This document shows, one piece after another, positions 12,201 through 23,800 of a stretch of 64,000 bases of DNA (positions are counted from its first letter, which is position 1; every line of letters starts with the position of its first letter). The DNA is from Artemia franciscana (Eukaryota; Arthropoda; Branchiopoda; Anostraca; Artemiidae), in assembly GCF_032884065.1 (NCBI RefSeq), contig NC_088868.1, positions 38,618,867 through 38,682,866 of the forward strand, in the 5' to 3' direction. The position numbers were made by a program, and so were the translations under genes. Under the pieces are notes generated by a model that made no database searches, had not been told where the DNA came from, and was given only the letters and a program-made list of their open reading frames with translations.

Positions 12201-12997
12201 AACTAATTACATATAATTTATTGACCTTATTTTTTTCAATGCAACAGTGGAAGCAAATCTCCTTGACCTTTCCGGTTCCGGTTCATTAGATTTATCTGAT
12301 ATATCTGGTGGGCCCAAATTAGCCCCTGACTTCGATTAAGAAAATCAAAGGCTTTTTATCATAAATATAAAAAATTATTTTTAAACCTGTTTATGTTTCC
12401 TAAACTAAACATTATTTTAACAATTTGAATTCATTTACGTTAAAAAAAATGGTACCTATTAGTTTTCGGAATAGCTTTTAATTTAACTACCCCCCATGCC
12501 TCTACGTGTTGTTAAATTCATACGAACACAGAGAAGGAGTACACAATTTATTTTCCAATGTGTAAGGGGAGGGGGTAAATTTGTCGGTTCTTCAATTATT
12601 CCCAATAGATATACAAAAAGGCAATCAAGAAACTAGTTTAGTATTTTTCATTGAGTATGATTTTTCAGCAGGTAGTGTAGTTTGTCAAATACCGAGATTG
12701 ATATCCTGAAATACTTTTCTTCGCCGTTTGTTAAATCAGAAAACAAAGTAGGCCTACATAAAGCTCCAACTTACTCTCTCCTGTTACTAATTGGAGGAAC
12801 CGAAATTAGTATATTTCTTTGCTTCCTCTTCAATTAACGACGAAGTGACGTTAATGCAAGAAGTTGCTATCTATTCATGTTATATATTGTACTATGAATG
12901 AAATAAACTCTTGATACATGGTTTTAGATCTATTTATGATCTATAAGATCTATTTTTAAGATCAACTGATGTTACAACGGTAGAATGTTTGCAACTA
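12201..12997. other. No recognisable gene
   Basis: AT-rich spacer with no supported feature. Confidence 0.5.
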
Positions 12998-13525
12998 ATA
13001 CTACTACTAATGACTCTCTGCAGCACCAAGCCGCCTGAGGCCAACACTGCTGCGCACGCTCCTCCATCGTAATCTATTCAAAGGTTCCCTCTTTACACCC
13101 TCCCAGGAAGTTCCCATTTCCTTTAAATATTTATTTATGACATCCTCCTATATCAGGCGAGGACAGCCTGCTTTCCGTTTAGCCCTAGACGGTGAGCCGA
13201 AAAGTACAATCTTCGGCAGTCTGTCATTCTTCATCCGCAGAACGTGGCCTAGCAATCTCATCCTTTCTTTCATTATAGCCCTAGAAAGCGGGATTGAACC
13301 ACATTTTTCGTACAACCTACTGTTTGAAATACACTCAGTCAGCAGGGTACCCAGAACAATCCATAGGCAAGTTCTCTGGAAAACATCTAGTAAATCTTCA
13401 TCCGCTTTTTGGAGCGCCCATGCTTCAGAGCCATATTTGACCACTCTCATCACTATAGCTTCCAGTATTCTAATCTTGGTTTGCAGACTTATCTTCCTAT
13501 TTTTCAAAATGTTTACCGCCCAGTG
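12998..13525 (-). mobile_element. LINE A 3' fragment with open RT C-terminal frame
   Basis: The minus strand keeps a 119-codon frame (13507-13148) with KNRKISLQTKIRILEA, YGSEAWALQKADEDLLDVFQ and LLGHVLRMKNDRLPKIVLFG, the typical C-terminal region after the RT palm. It then runs to the LINE A 3' end, which reads here as the complement of ACTACTACTAATG. This is the best preserved C-terminus of the family in the window. Confidence 0.8.
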
Positions 13526-13707
13526 TATACGCGCTAGAGTAGCAATGGCAGGAAAACGCTAGATGAAAATCGCAAAGTGTGTCTCGGGCCTTAGGTGACG
13601 TTTGAACCTACCTTTTATAAATAGACATTAATTAAATAACTAGTTTTAATTAAATAGTTTAATTACATTTAAATTCAACTTCTATTTAGTTAGTTACCGT
13701 GTATCAA

Positions 13708-14072
13708 ACAATAAATTGTACGAAAAATGTGATTTGATCCCGCTTTCTAGGGCTATAAACAAGGAAATTTGAAGATGGCTAAGCCATGATTCTCGAATAA
13801 AGATGAAAGATTGCCAAAGATTATAATTTATATTTCTTTATTATTCTATAGCCTATCATCATTATAGCCTATCAATCGGCAGCCAAGTGAAAAGTAAGTC
13901 GTTCCCAAATATGGAGAGAAGAGGTCATAACGCAGGATTTAAAGGAAATTGGATGTTAGTGGTGGGGATCGGGAATAATGCTTTAAATAGATTGGAGTAG
14001 ATAAGGAGCATGAACCGATGTGTTGGCTTTAGGTGACCTAGTGTTGCAGTCAGTTGTTTATAGTAGTAGTAG
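13708..14072 (+). mobile_element. LINE A 3' fragment, plus strand
   Basis: Contains GATCCCGCTTTCTAGGGCTATAAA, a degenerate GHVLRM region, ATAGATTGGAGTAGATAAGGAGCATG and the tail GTTGCAGTCAGTTGTTTATAGTAGTAGTAG. Interrupted by unrelated sequence near 13830-13870. Inverted relative to the copy just upstream. Confidence 0.7.
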
Positions 14073-14219
14073 TATTGGTAATTTTTTGGGGGAAAACAGG
14101 GCCAAGGAGATTGTACCACAAAATTATAGTAATCACTAAAATCACTACCTGGCTCTCTACTTGATTTTTGCTAGAATAGAACTTACGATTCCAAAAAAAT
14201 TATATTGCTCGTGGGAGAG

Positions 14220-14285
14220 AGTAAAGGGTGCGGTTTTGAAGGGATAGGAGTGGAGGAGGAACGTGCGTAGCTGTGTTTGCATTAT
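14220..14285 (+). mobile_element. LINE A scrap
   Basis: GGAGTGGAGGAGGAACGTGCGTAGCTGTGTT-type sequence matches the stretch just before the LINE A 3' end; only about 65 bp. A further scrap in the other orientation lies at 14950-14990. Confidence 0.55.
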
Positions 14286-14343
14286 GCCAACACAGCTTAT
14301 TCTACCCACACTTGGAAGTCTTTTGTTCAAAATTTCCTTCTTT

Positions 14344-14703
14344 TTAAGATAATAATTTGTGATTTGTAATAACTCCTTGTCTTCCAAACAAAAATTTCGA
14401 AAATGAACTGTAGTTAATACCAATTCTATCTCGCCGAGTATAGGATGTCCTTGGAATCGTCCTTGAGAAGCAGAAAGCTTTCGGATAATAACAGTCAAAA
14501 ACCCTGATATACATTTTTCTGTTTTTACACGATTTTGAAAAAATGTTTGCATAACATAACCCCTTTTTAGCTTGATCTATTTCAATTTCCTTTTTTTGTA
14601 ATTTATTGTAAATTGCACTCTGGAAAGAGCTAGCCTTTATAGCAACATTGATATCATCCGTGATGCAGTTGCCACATTCTATGAGAAGCTGTAACAGCTC
14701 TAC
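14344..14703 (-). CDS. Unassigned open frame without ATG
   Basis: A 119-codon frame open from GTA (14703) to TAA (14346-14344). It is lysine- and cysteine-containing and not low-complexity; a segment reads KASSFQSAIYNKLQKKEIEI and another FDCYYPKAFCFSRTIPRTSY. A second frame with ATG (14552-14157) overlaps it. I do not recognise either. It may be a decayed transposon gene or a chance frame; the neighbours are all LINE pieces. Confidence 0.25.
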   Translation of the reverse strand, partial: VELLQLLIECGNCITDDINVAIKASSFQSAIYNKLQKKEIEIDQAKKGLCYANIFSKSCKNRKMYIRVFDCYYPKAFCFSRTIPRTSYTRRDRIGINYSSFSKFLFGRQGVITNHKLLS

Positions 14704-15063
14704 TCAGAGTATCTTTTCCCTGCTAATCACGAATATAAATAGATCAGAAGGACTTATCAATGTTCAACAGAAATCTCTTAAGATAGTGAGCTCTAAAGGG
14801 GCCAATCAGGCAGCATCGATAGGAGGCCAATAAAGGGACCATCGAAGTCACAGGAAAGAGGAAAATTAGTTACAATGGTCGGAACTATCAATGCAAAGGG
14901 GAGCTTTCTTCCTCGTAGATATTTTTGAAAAGACTTAATATCAATACAGCTGCGGACGCTCTTCCTCTGCCCCCATGTATTCAAAGCTTCATTCCCGACT
15001 AATACTAATGGCTAATACTAATAAAAATACTAATGGCTGGCGTACAAAAATATCTCTTGCTCC

Positions 15064-15080
15064 ACCCCCCCCCCCCCCCC
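15064..15080 (+). repeat. Poly-C tract
   Basis: About 17 nt of C preceding an A-rich stretch. Confidence 0.9.
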
Positions 15081-15289
15081 AACAAAAAAGTTTTGTTCTG
15101 GCGTATTCCCTAATTTCCTGGAGTTATGATATTCCTTATAAAATATGTTTTAATATATTGAGTTGTTAAGCAAATTAAATATACGTCTTAAATATTTTAA
15201 AACATTCTTTTATATTACTCAGCAAAGTGATATTATCCCACTCCCAGAAATTAGGAGTCATCTTAAGATGCAGAAGCCTCTTCATCTGA

Positions 15290-15960
15290 CTGGTTCGTTT
15301 CGACACTTTTCACGTCATGTATGACACCAGTCATGGAATATACATGTCTTCTTTTTTCTGGTGCTCCATCTAGCCCCATCGCTCTACTTCATCGTGTCCA
15401 AAACCGAGCAGTTGGCGCAGCAATTTCAAGCAGCTCTGATGACAAACCAATGAAGTTGATCCCGTCCTGTGGTGGCGCAGTGGGTTTCACCTTAGCTTGG
15501 TAATACGGGACCCAGAGATCGAATCATGCTGCAGGAATGCACTGCAGGGCCGACGCAGGGACCTTAGTAGTCAAGAAGCGTCGTTAATCCGATACAACAA
15601 TACAGTGAGGTTGATCCAAGGATTGTTTTGACACAGGTTCAATGCTGGTGCTCTACAAACTCGTGCATCTCCCTTGATCTAAGAAGACATCCAGAAGACA
15701 TCAATTTTCACCACCAGAAGACATCCAGACTTGTTCCAGATAAAAAAAAAGCCTTTGCGATCGATTCACCAATGCACAGCTCGACAGGACTGCTTTGAAC
15801 AGGGCACACGCCGAAAAGAATACTTAGAAACAAGTTTCACGCAGCGATCCGTCGCCATATGAAATGGTCTCCTACTAGGGGTAATGCCATAAAATCCTTC
15901 TCTTGATGCGTTCAAGGGAAGGTGTAATAAGCCCCTTCAAAGTAATTAGCATGGTAATAA
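15290..15960 (+). mobile_element. LINE B C-terminal fragment, split by a SINE
   Basis: The frame around 15321 reads PVMEYTCLLFSGAPSS followed by ALLHRVQNRAVGA, the conserved end of many non-LTR reverse transcriptases (VLEY..PVWSG..LL..VQNRA). After the SINE insertion the remnant resumes (VDPRIVLTQVQ near 15612) and ends with a LDAFKGRCN-like stretch near 15910, where related elements have L-x-S-F-K. Multiple stops. It is a different family from LINE A. Confidence 0.65.
15463..15605 (+). mobile_element. tRNA-derived SINE inserted in LINE B
   Basis: A-box-like TGGCGCAGTGG (15473-15483) and B-box GATCGAATC (15517-15525) lie 33 nt apart, as in a tRNA-derived head. Flanks TGAAGTTGATCC (15451-15462) and TGAGGTTGATCC (15606-15617) form a 12-bp target duplication with one difference. 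The LINE B frame is interrupted exactly here. Confidence 0.75.
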
Positions 15961-16274
15961 TCAGGACTAAAATAATGTAAATAAAGAATAAAAAAATTTT
16001 ATACACTCTAGTAGCTTCAGCTCTTTTCCACACAAAAGCTTAACCACAATAACTGGCTAAATAAACTGGACTAAGTCAGAAAAACAATTATTTATTGATT
16101 GTACGATAATGAAAAGGAGACTCATATCAGCATAAGCTTGAATAAAGGCACAAATTTGCAAAGTAATAAGTTAACACGAAACAATGAACTTTAAATAACA
16201 CAAATCACACAGAACAATTTCAAAGACATAAAATCAAAGATGGCATCTACCTAGTAAAGATGTGATGTTTCCTA
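15961..16274. other. No recognisable gene
   Basis: AT-rich spacer between LINE B and the MITE, A-rich near 15965-16000. Confidence 0.5.
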
Positions 16275-16659
16275 CAGAGGCGCCATTTGGACGAAATCTT
16301 GGGGTGGGCATAAACTCCATCTTGCCCCCCCCCCCAACTCACTTCGTGTCGCGTAATCATCTAGGAAATGGGCATTTGACAGAACTCGAGATTTTTATTA
16401 TGTATCTTACCTACTTTCAAAGTTTACAATAATTAATAGCAAATAGGTAATTACCCCAAGGGTCGTCAAGTAATTACGCTCTTTGGTTAATAGGCGTGCA
16501 GTAATTTCAAATCAATTGGACAGAATGGATTATGTTGGACATAGTAGATTTTTATGGCCGGCAAAGGGCCCTTTGTGGTGGAAGCTTGGGCCCCCCTGGA
16601 AAATCTGGGGTGGGCATTTGCCCACCCCTGACCCCTCCCCCCCCCAAATGGCGCCTCTG
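16275..16659. mobile_element. hAT-like MITE, 385 bp
   Basis: Ends are a perfect 16-bp inverted repeat, CAGAGGCGCCATTTGG (16275-16290 and complement at 16644-16659). Flanks gtttccta (16267-16274) and gtttcgta (16660-16667) form an 8-bp target duplication with one difference, the hAT signature. Inside are C-rich runs and a repeated GGGGTGGGCAT phrase but no transposase frame. The open frames on both strands (16483-16809) are within the element and not genes. Confidence 0.85.
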
Positions 16660-17074
16660 GTTTCGTATCCTGCAGTATAACCACAATTTGGCTGCCGTAG
16701 CTGAAACGTTGTTCTTACACAATGCAAATTCTTTCCAGAAAATATAAAACCTAAAATTTGGTTTTTTATTATATTTTTTGTTATTAAAAAACATTTGTTT
16801 GTCAAACAAAGTTATGCTTAAGGCTTTTAAAGCATGGGAATTTGTCTATTAGGTAATAGGATTATAACGAATAATCAGTAGTATTATAAGGAAGGGTTTC
16901 AATGAAATCGTAACTTCATGCGAAATGTTTACCCCTTTGTTGGCCTCAGATAGATGGGTGCTTCAATGGGTAGTTAATATTTTATTATTCACATCGCAAA
17001 GGAGAGAAAAGTTGTTTCAGTATCGCTTATGTGCATTTTATAAATATTTGTATGATAATCAGAGTCATCTTATA

Positions 17075-17930
17075 CGAGATGTGACAAAAAAGTAATCAGA
17101 TTCGGAATAATGCAAGCGACCTGTCAACCCTGTGTTGTTTTCGTGAGACAGCACATGTACCCTTCCATAGTTTAGTTCGAGTTTGTACTCCGTCTGTTAG
17201 CTATGTGATTTGTGACACTGGGATTAATGAAGTTTTGTTTCCGTTGTACGTTACGGAATAGGTCAATAGTAACCAGAACTCTAAGAAAAAACAGAATTTT
17301 TATATCAATAGATATATCAAAAGAAATGGTTTCTTATTGTGATTCCAAATCAAGAAGATTAATTAAGTTTAGTATTAACCATCAAAAGTTACAACCCTGA
17401 TAAAAATTACCTGATTTTTGAAAAAGTGGGGAAATAACACCAAAAAGTCGAGGATTTTGAATGAAAATTGCATCATCAGATTCAGCATATCAGAGAACTC
17501 TGCCCTGAAGGGTTCAAGCTCCCTTCTTCACAAATGTGGAATTTTGTATTTTTTACCAGAAGAAAGATCACGGATTGTGCTTATTTGTTTTAGTTTGTTT
17601 TTCCCGGGGGTAGTGTAATCAAACTAATCTTAGAGTATCGAGAGAGTGGTCATTCGAACAGAAATTAAAATTCTAGTTCCCTTTTGAAGTGACCAAAATG
17701 ATTGGCAGTCATTTCGGGACTTTGGAAATCGTCCAAAAAACTGTAAGAGACATGCTGAAGACAATAGTGGTTGAAGATTTCTATTGCTGCTACGAATAGT
17801 GGGAATGATATCTTCATTCGTGTGTAGCTGCCCAAAGGGACCTAGTTCGAAGGAGATAACATCGATGTTTTTACATTAAAAAATTGTGTAATTACTTTTC
17901 TGTCACACTTCGGGTTTTTTTTTACTCCTA
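17075..17930 (+). mobile_element. Mariner relic, split by an R1 copy
   Basis: Left end TGTGACAAAAAAGTAAT (near 17082) and right end ATTACTTTTCTGTCACA (17891-17907) are inverted with two mismatches. Near the right end, a degenerate frame reads CVAAQRD followed by a shifted GDNID-like phrase, matching the C-terminus of mariner transposases. The 5' region (TTCGAGTTTGTAC) also fits a mariner leader. Most of the transposase has been replaced by R1. Confidence 0.75.
17270..17700 (+). repeat. R1 fragment inside the mariner relic
   Basis: Begins at GGTCAATAGTAACCAGAACTC and runs through TATCAGAGAACTC, AAATGTGGAATTT and the TTCGAACAGAAATTAAA block to GACCAAAATGATTGG, in R1 order. Confidence 0.7.
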
Positions 17931-18660
17931 AAGGATTAATATATGACGAAATTTATATGATAGTATGCAACTATACGTTCCGTAAACGTTCAGTTCTTGC
18001 CTGACTCAATGTTTGTCACATCTTGCTTAGGTATTTACCACAAACGGTCATTATACGACAGTAAGTATATCTTAACCAAATTAAAAATCTCATAAATATA
18101 CAATAGCAAAAGAAAAAAGCTCAGTCTTTAAAAAAGAATATAAATCAAGCATGCACCAATTATACAAAAAATCTTAAAATACTATACACAACAAGAAACA
18201 ATATTTTGAGTGACCTTCATGTGTCAAATATTATTGGTCGAAATATACCATCAGCCCTATCATAATTGGTCTAGCAATAAGGACACCATATTTCAGTGCA
18301 GTAGCATGAGTTAGGCGAATACAGTTAGTAATTTGTAGAACATCATTTTGTGTCTTATTCGTCTTAGTATTAAAGAGATACCCGTTCATAGGATGGATAT
18401 TGGTATGGATAAATAAGGGGGCTAATAAAGGGGAGAAAATTCTGTTTTCAGTGTCTTTTAGATGAGGTAATTAGACAAAATCCTATCTCTGCAATTCTTG
18501 TATGAGGCTTATGAGGTTATATATGCTATATGCTGAGGTTGCTTATAAGGTGTATGGCCTCTAATAGGCCAATTAAAATATGCAACTTACACTTTGAACC
18601 TACGTGAGAGAACGCCCATGCATATGATCACTTACAATCGACCGTGGGCACCAGTTCAAG
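17931..18660. other. No recognisable gene
   Basis: AT-rich spacer; nothing supported. Confidence 0.5.
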
Positions 18661-19050
18661 AAAATGTGGAGGGAGTTTATTTTTTAAACCTAGGAGCAGG
18701 GATTTATTTTTTAAACCTAGTTGGTGATTTTATTTTTTATTTATTTTTTTTTTCAATGAAAATAGCTAAATAAGATATTTCTCAAAATCTAGGGAAAGGT
18801 AATGTTGATGATTCACGAAATTAGGATAGGAAAAGGTTTTATTCAAAATTTAGGGGACGGGGATATTTTTTTAAGTTTTTTAATGAATTGCCAAAAAAAA
18901 AATTTTTCAATGAAAATACCAAAAATAGGGTATCTATCAAAATCTAGACAGGGCAACAATTCTAGGAGGTTATCCCCCTCGAAAGACTCCACTTGGACAA
19001 GGGGGAAAATTTTTATTGGTCAAATTATCCCTCAGATTTCCTAATCAGTT
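18661..19050 (+). repeat. Short internal duplications
   Basis: TTATTTTTTAAACCTAG occurs at 18679 and 18706, and TTCAATGAAAATA followed by CAAAATCTAG occurs at 18754 and 18907. The 80-codon open frame at 18802-19044 covers these repeats and is probably not a gene. Confidence 0.6.
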
Positions 19051-19217
19051 AGGCTTACAGCAGGAGCCTATTAATTCATAATATTTAATTATAACACGTT
19101 TTTGTGAAGTATCTCGTATTATTTTACGCTAATAAAGTAGCAACAATTTTCCAAAATATCAAAGTCACTATAAACTTAAACAACCTGAAAGATAATTAAA
19201 GCACATATTAGACATAT

Positions 19218-19650
19218 TCACTTCCAACCCAAAACAGATCTATTTTGAATTGTCTTTGGTATTTCAATCTACTGGTACTACATTTGGAATTTCTATGCAA
19301 ATCAAAGGTGTTACTCAAAGAATGGTTCAATTTATATTTAAAATATCATTTATTGATGGGATTCACTTCCAATCAAAACAAATCTATTTGCAATGCGTTT
19401 AGTATTTCAATCTACTGCTACTACATTTGAAATTTCTATATAAATCAAAATTTTCAATTAAATCATAGTTCAATTTATATTTAAATAGTATTTACTAATG
19501 GGATTCACTTCCAATCAAAAGGAAATCAATTTTGCAATGCGTTTGGTATTTCAATTTACTGGCACTACATTACAAATTTCTATGCAAATTCAAAATTTTT
19601 AATCGAAGCATAGTTCAATTAATATTTAAAATATCATTTATTGATGGGAT
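19218..19650 (+). repeat. Three-unit tandem array, about 144-bp period
   Basis: Units start with TTCACTTCCAA at 19218, 19363 and 19506. Each has TATTTCAATYTACTG, CTACAT and ATTTCTATGCAAATC landmarks and ends in ATTTAYTRATGGGATT. Divergence between units suggests age. Confidence 0.9.
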
Positions 19651-20075
19651 TTACTGTTTCATTAAATTATCTGAAAATTTGATTATACTTTATCTATTTT
19701 TCCGATATGATTTGCCAATAAAGAAAAACAATTTTAAAGAAACAACTTAACGTGCTCGCTCATCTCTTGAAATGTTAAAGAATTATTTCGTATTTTCACC
19801 AAACTCTTCTAAATCTATATCAAGGTACCATCTAAAGTCCCCATATCTATTAAAACCTTTCTCTATGTCTTAATTTTTCTTTACCTCTTTTTCCAATTTA
19901 ACTTTAGATGTTCAACATTTAAAGACAATTATCTTTTTTTAGAAACTTTCGAGCTAAGATTTTTGGGCCACCTCAACTGATCTTAGCTACAGAATTTGGT
20001 TGACTCTAGACACTATTAAAAACACCTGTATTTTCTATTTCATTTTCAATGCCACAATTTACAATCTAGTTTTAA

Positions 20076-20205
<130 letters not shown>

Positions 20206-20690
20206 GTACTTGTTTGAGAACACATATTTTGGGGGGATTTTTTTTAACCACATTGTTAATTTATAACTGAAGAAAGTCAAGGTTACGTTTGTGCCCTTTA
20301 AAGATGAGAAAGTTTCAACGATATAGTAAAGAAAAGGAAGAAAGAAAATAAATAATAAGAAAAGGAAAATACACAGAATAGAGAATATAGAATAGACAAA
20401 AAAATATGAGATATAGAAAAAAAGGTAACTGCATGGTAGCGGTTTAAGCACTTTTGAGATAAAAAATATTTAAATGTACAGCAAATATATTCTCGTTCTT
20501 CTTATAGACCCTAATATCATAATCTTGGTGATCTTATACGAAGTATATGACCCTAAGATCGTAAAAACTTGATATTTAGACTATTTCCACCGTCATCATA
20601 TCTAGTTAGCGCAGGCGATCTAAGAAAATCACTCCTACAATTCACAATATAGTATCAAATCACACTAAAGTAAGATAATAGAAAATATAA

Positions 20691-20696
20691 TTTATT
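20691..20696 (-). terminator. Polyadenylation signal of gene 1
   Basis: AATAAA on the minus strand, 95 nt after the TAA of gene 1. Its position is typical for a short 3' UTR. AT-rich DNA makes chance AATAAA common, so support comes from the distance and from the equivalent signal after gene 2. Confidence 0.55.
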
Positions 20697-20791
20697 CTTA
20701 GAGAGTATCTCAAACTTGAAAGTAAGTGTTTAGACTTCCTTAGATATTCTTTAAATGGCAGAATTGTTCTGTTAGATGGCATTGTTTGAGG

Positions 20792-20866
20792 TTAACCTCG
20801 CTTATAGGCCCTCCAGGCGTAGAATGTGCTTAAAGCATAGAGTAGGCCATTGATAAGTGCCAAAAC
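20792..20866 (-). CDS. Gene 1 exon 4, last coding exon (codons 148-171 and stop)
   Basis: A 75-nt exon after acceptor aaattttttag (ending 20867). It encodes helix 4 (VLALINGLLYALSTFYAW) and a short basic tail, then TAA at 20794-20792. It shares N, L, Y and T at equivalent positions (6, 8, 10, 14) with the last exon of gene 2. Confidence 0.88.
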   Translation of the reverse strand, partial: VLALINGLLYALSTFYAWRAYKRG

Positions 20867-23800
20867 CTAAAAAATTTACAATATTAGTAAAGTTGCAAGT
20901 TACAAGCAAAGAGAAAAGGAAGGTCAGTGCTCTATACTTTTGTTTGAAGAAGTGAGGTTTATTTTTGTTACGTGGTAAATTTTGTGACTATTTTGTGACT
21001 TCTGTTTGAGGAAGTGTGCTTTAGCTCAAATGGTTTATTTTTGTGACTTCTTTTCCCAAGCCAATCTAGTTATCCTTTAGCAGTAGCAGGAATAATTTAT
21101 TACAAAAAAAAAACAATCACAAACGTAATCAGTAGTTTGAGTACATCGGAGCACAAATTGCAGGATACCAAAATTGTTGCTAGGAGGGTGTGCTACTAAC
21201 AAGAAACTAATAACAAAAAAAATATCAAATATTTATTTCGACATTTATACAAATATAAATATCTTTATTTATGAAAACAACGCTACCTCTAATTTTGCAA
21301 CCAAGTTAACTGAGCTATTCGGGTTCATTAATGCTGGGTGAAAAATCTAGACGGACTAGAAGATGCTATTTCAGAAGAGAAAAATAATTCCGTCAAGTAA
21401 CTCGAACCTATTTAGATTAATATCCACAATTTTTACTACTTAATAAATATAAATTAATATTTAATGTTAAGCTTAATTAGACTTTAATTTTGTTGAACTT
21501 AAATTTAAAGTTAAATTTAAAATATAATTAAGGTTAATATTGAGTTATTATTATATTACTTAGATAATTAATTAACACATATTAAATTGATCTGTTAATT
21601 ATAGTAATAGATATTGATTCAGTTTAAAGAACAGAATTTTTAGTCACGGCACCTTTTGCTAGAATACTCCCTGTCTGATTCTGGTGGCAGATTATCTAAT
21701 TTATCTAAATTAATTGATAAATAACAATGAAAAGGAAACAAAGTTTACAGAGGAAAGGACGGAGTGCAAAAAAAAACAGTTTAAAAAAAACGACAATATT
21801 AACAAATGAAAGCCTAACACGAGACAATAAAACAAGAGTATTTTCAATATTTAGAAATAAATCAAATGCAAATTTTAAATGACGGACGATCCACAATTTT
21901 TCCCTTGTGTTCTTCAACTAGTTTTGAAACTGTTATTTCTGGATTGTTTATACTAAATTTGTTAATCAATTTTGGGTTGCGTGTCTATGGAGGTGTGTGG
22001 AGCAGATATTATGGGAGACGGAAGAAGATTGAAAGGACTTTTGCTTTATCAGTTTTACTGGAAATCTTCTAGAAAAAAGCAACATTATTGCGCATGCGGA
22101 CCAATGGTATGGGTTGCGCCGATCATTAAATGTTCTACGTTGCACAGGCATCTTTAATTCGATGCCTTCGGCCGGGAATCCAATGCATAGTTGGTGGCAG
22201 TCATCCGACGCTTAATTTTCCAGAAAGGCGTAACAAAAAAAATATAATGTACACAAAAAACATTTACAATAGCAAAAAACAACATTATTAATTAATAAAA
22301 ATCTAACACGAGACAATAAAACTAAAGTATTTTGAATATTTAGAAATAAATCAAATGCAAATTTTAAATGACGGACGATCCACAATTTTTCCCTTGTGTT
22401 TTTCAACTAGTTTTGAAACTGTTATTTCTGGATTGTTTATACTAAATTTGTTAATCAATCTTGGGTTGCGTGTCCATGGAGGTGTGTGGAGCAGATATTA
22501 TGGGAGACGGAAGAAGATTGAAAGGACTTTTGCTTTATCAGTTTTACTGGAAATTTTCTAGAAAAAAGCAACATTATTGCGCATGCGGACCAATGGTATG
22601 GGTTGCGCCGATCATTAAATGTTCTACGTTGCACAGGCATCTTTAATTCGATGCCTTCGGCCGGGAATCCAATGCATAGTTGGTGGCAGTCATCCGACGC
22701 TTAATTTTCCAGAAAGGCGTAACATAAAAAATATAATGTACACAAAAAACATTTACAATAGCAAAAAAACAACATTATTAATTAATAAAAATCTAACACG
22801 AGACAATAAAACTAAAGTATTTTGAATATTTAGAAATAAATGAATACAATTTTTAAATGATGAACGATTCACAATTTTACCTTTATGTTTTTCAATTAGT
22901 TTTAAAACTGTGATTTCTGGATTGTTTATACTTAATTTCTTAATCAATCTTTGGTTGCGTGTCCATTGAGGTATGTGGAGCAAATATTATGGGAGACGAA
23001 AGAAGATTGAAAGGACTTTTGCCTTATCAGCTTTAGTGGAAATCTTCCAAAAAAAAAAAAATATTATTTCGCTTGCTGACCAATGATATACGTTGCGTAG
23101 GCATCTTTGATTGGATACTTTCGGTCGGAAATCCAAGGCGTAGTTGGTGGCAATCATCCGACGCTTAATTTTCCAGAAAAGCATAACATAAAAAATATAT
23201 TGTAGCGCGTCGCAAAGACTGGTGGGGTAAAGGCAGCTGAAACAATGTTTCTTGGAAACAATTGAAGCATAGGAGGTAAGTACACGCTAAGAAATGTGAG
23301 CGAACAGAAGACTCTGACTGTGGCGAGCAGAGGTGCTGATACAGAGGTCTAAGCACGATATATCATCAATGGTCTTAACCACGAAGGTACAAAGGGATGA
23401 AACCTTTGACGATTATTCATCTGGGCAATCTAAAACAACAATTTCTCAAGATTTTGGATTGAATTCTAGGCCAAGATTATGTGATCATCAGAAAAAGAAA
23501 AAGATTTTTGAAATATACCCAGAAGTCAGTCTTAGGTAGATGATATCATTGACATATACGGTAAAGAATATGCTCATGGCATAAAGAATACAAATTTCTG
23601 AAACATAGTAAGAATTTTAATTATTATTTCACTTATTTGTGTATTTTGCCGTGTTTGATCCGTAAATACAGTCCAGGTAGAGGAAAAAGAAAAAAAGAAA
23701 AAGCAAGAAGCGTAATAACTTGGGGGTAATAATAGCGCAATAACCAAATACTTTGGGGGAGGGGTCATTCTCCAGAAGAAACGAACTACGAAACAGCAGA

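Noticed and set aside
13137-13562. 141-codon plus-strand frame
   Set aside because: It is the antisense shadow of the LINE A reverse transcriptase frame at 13148-13507.
21705-22983. Family of similar small proteins (MKNTREKLWIV... and MGCVSMEVCG... frames)
   Set aside because: They repeat with the 489-bp tandem unit, occur on both strands and degrade in the third unit.
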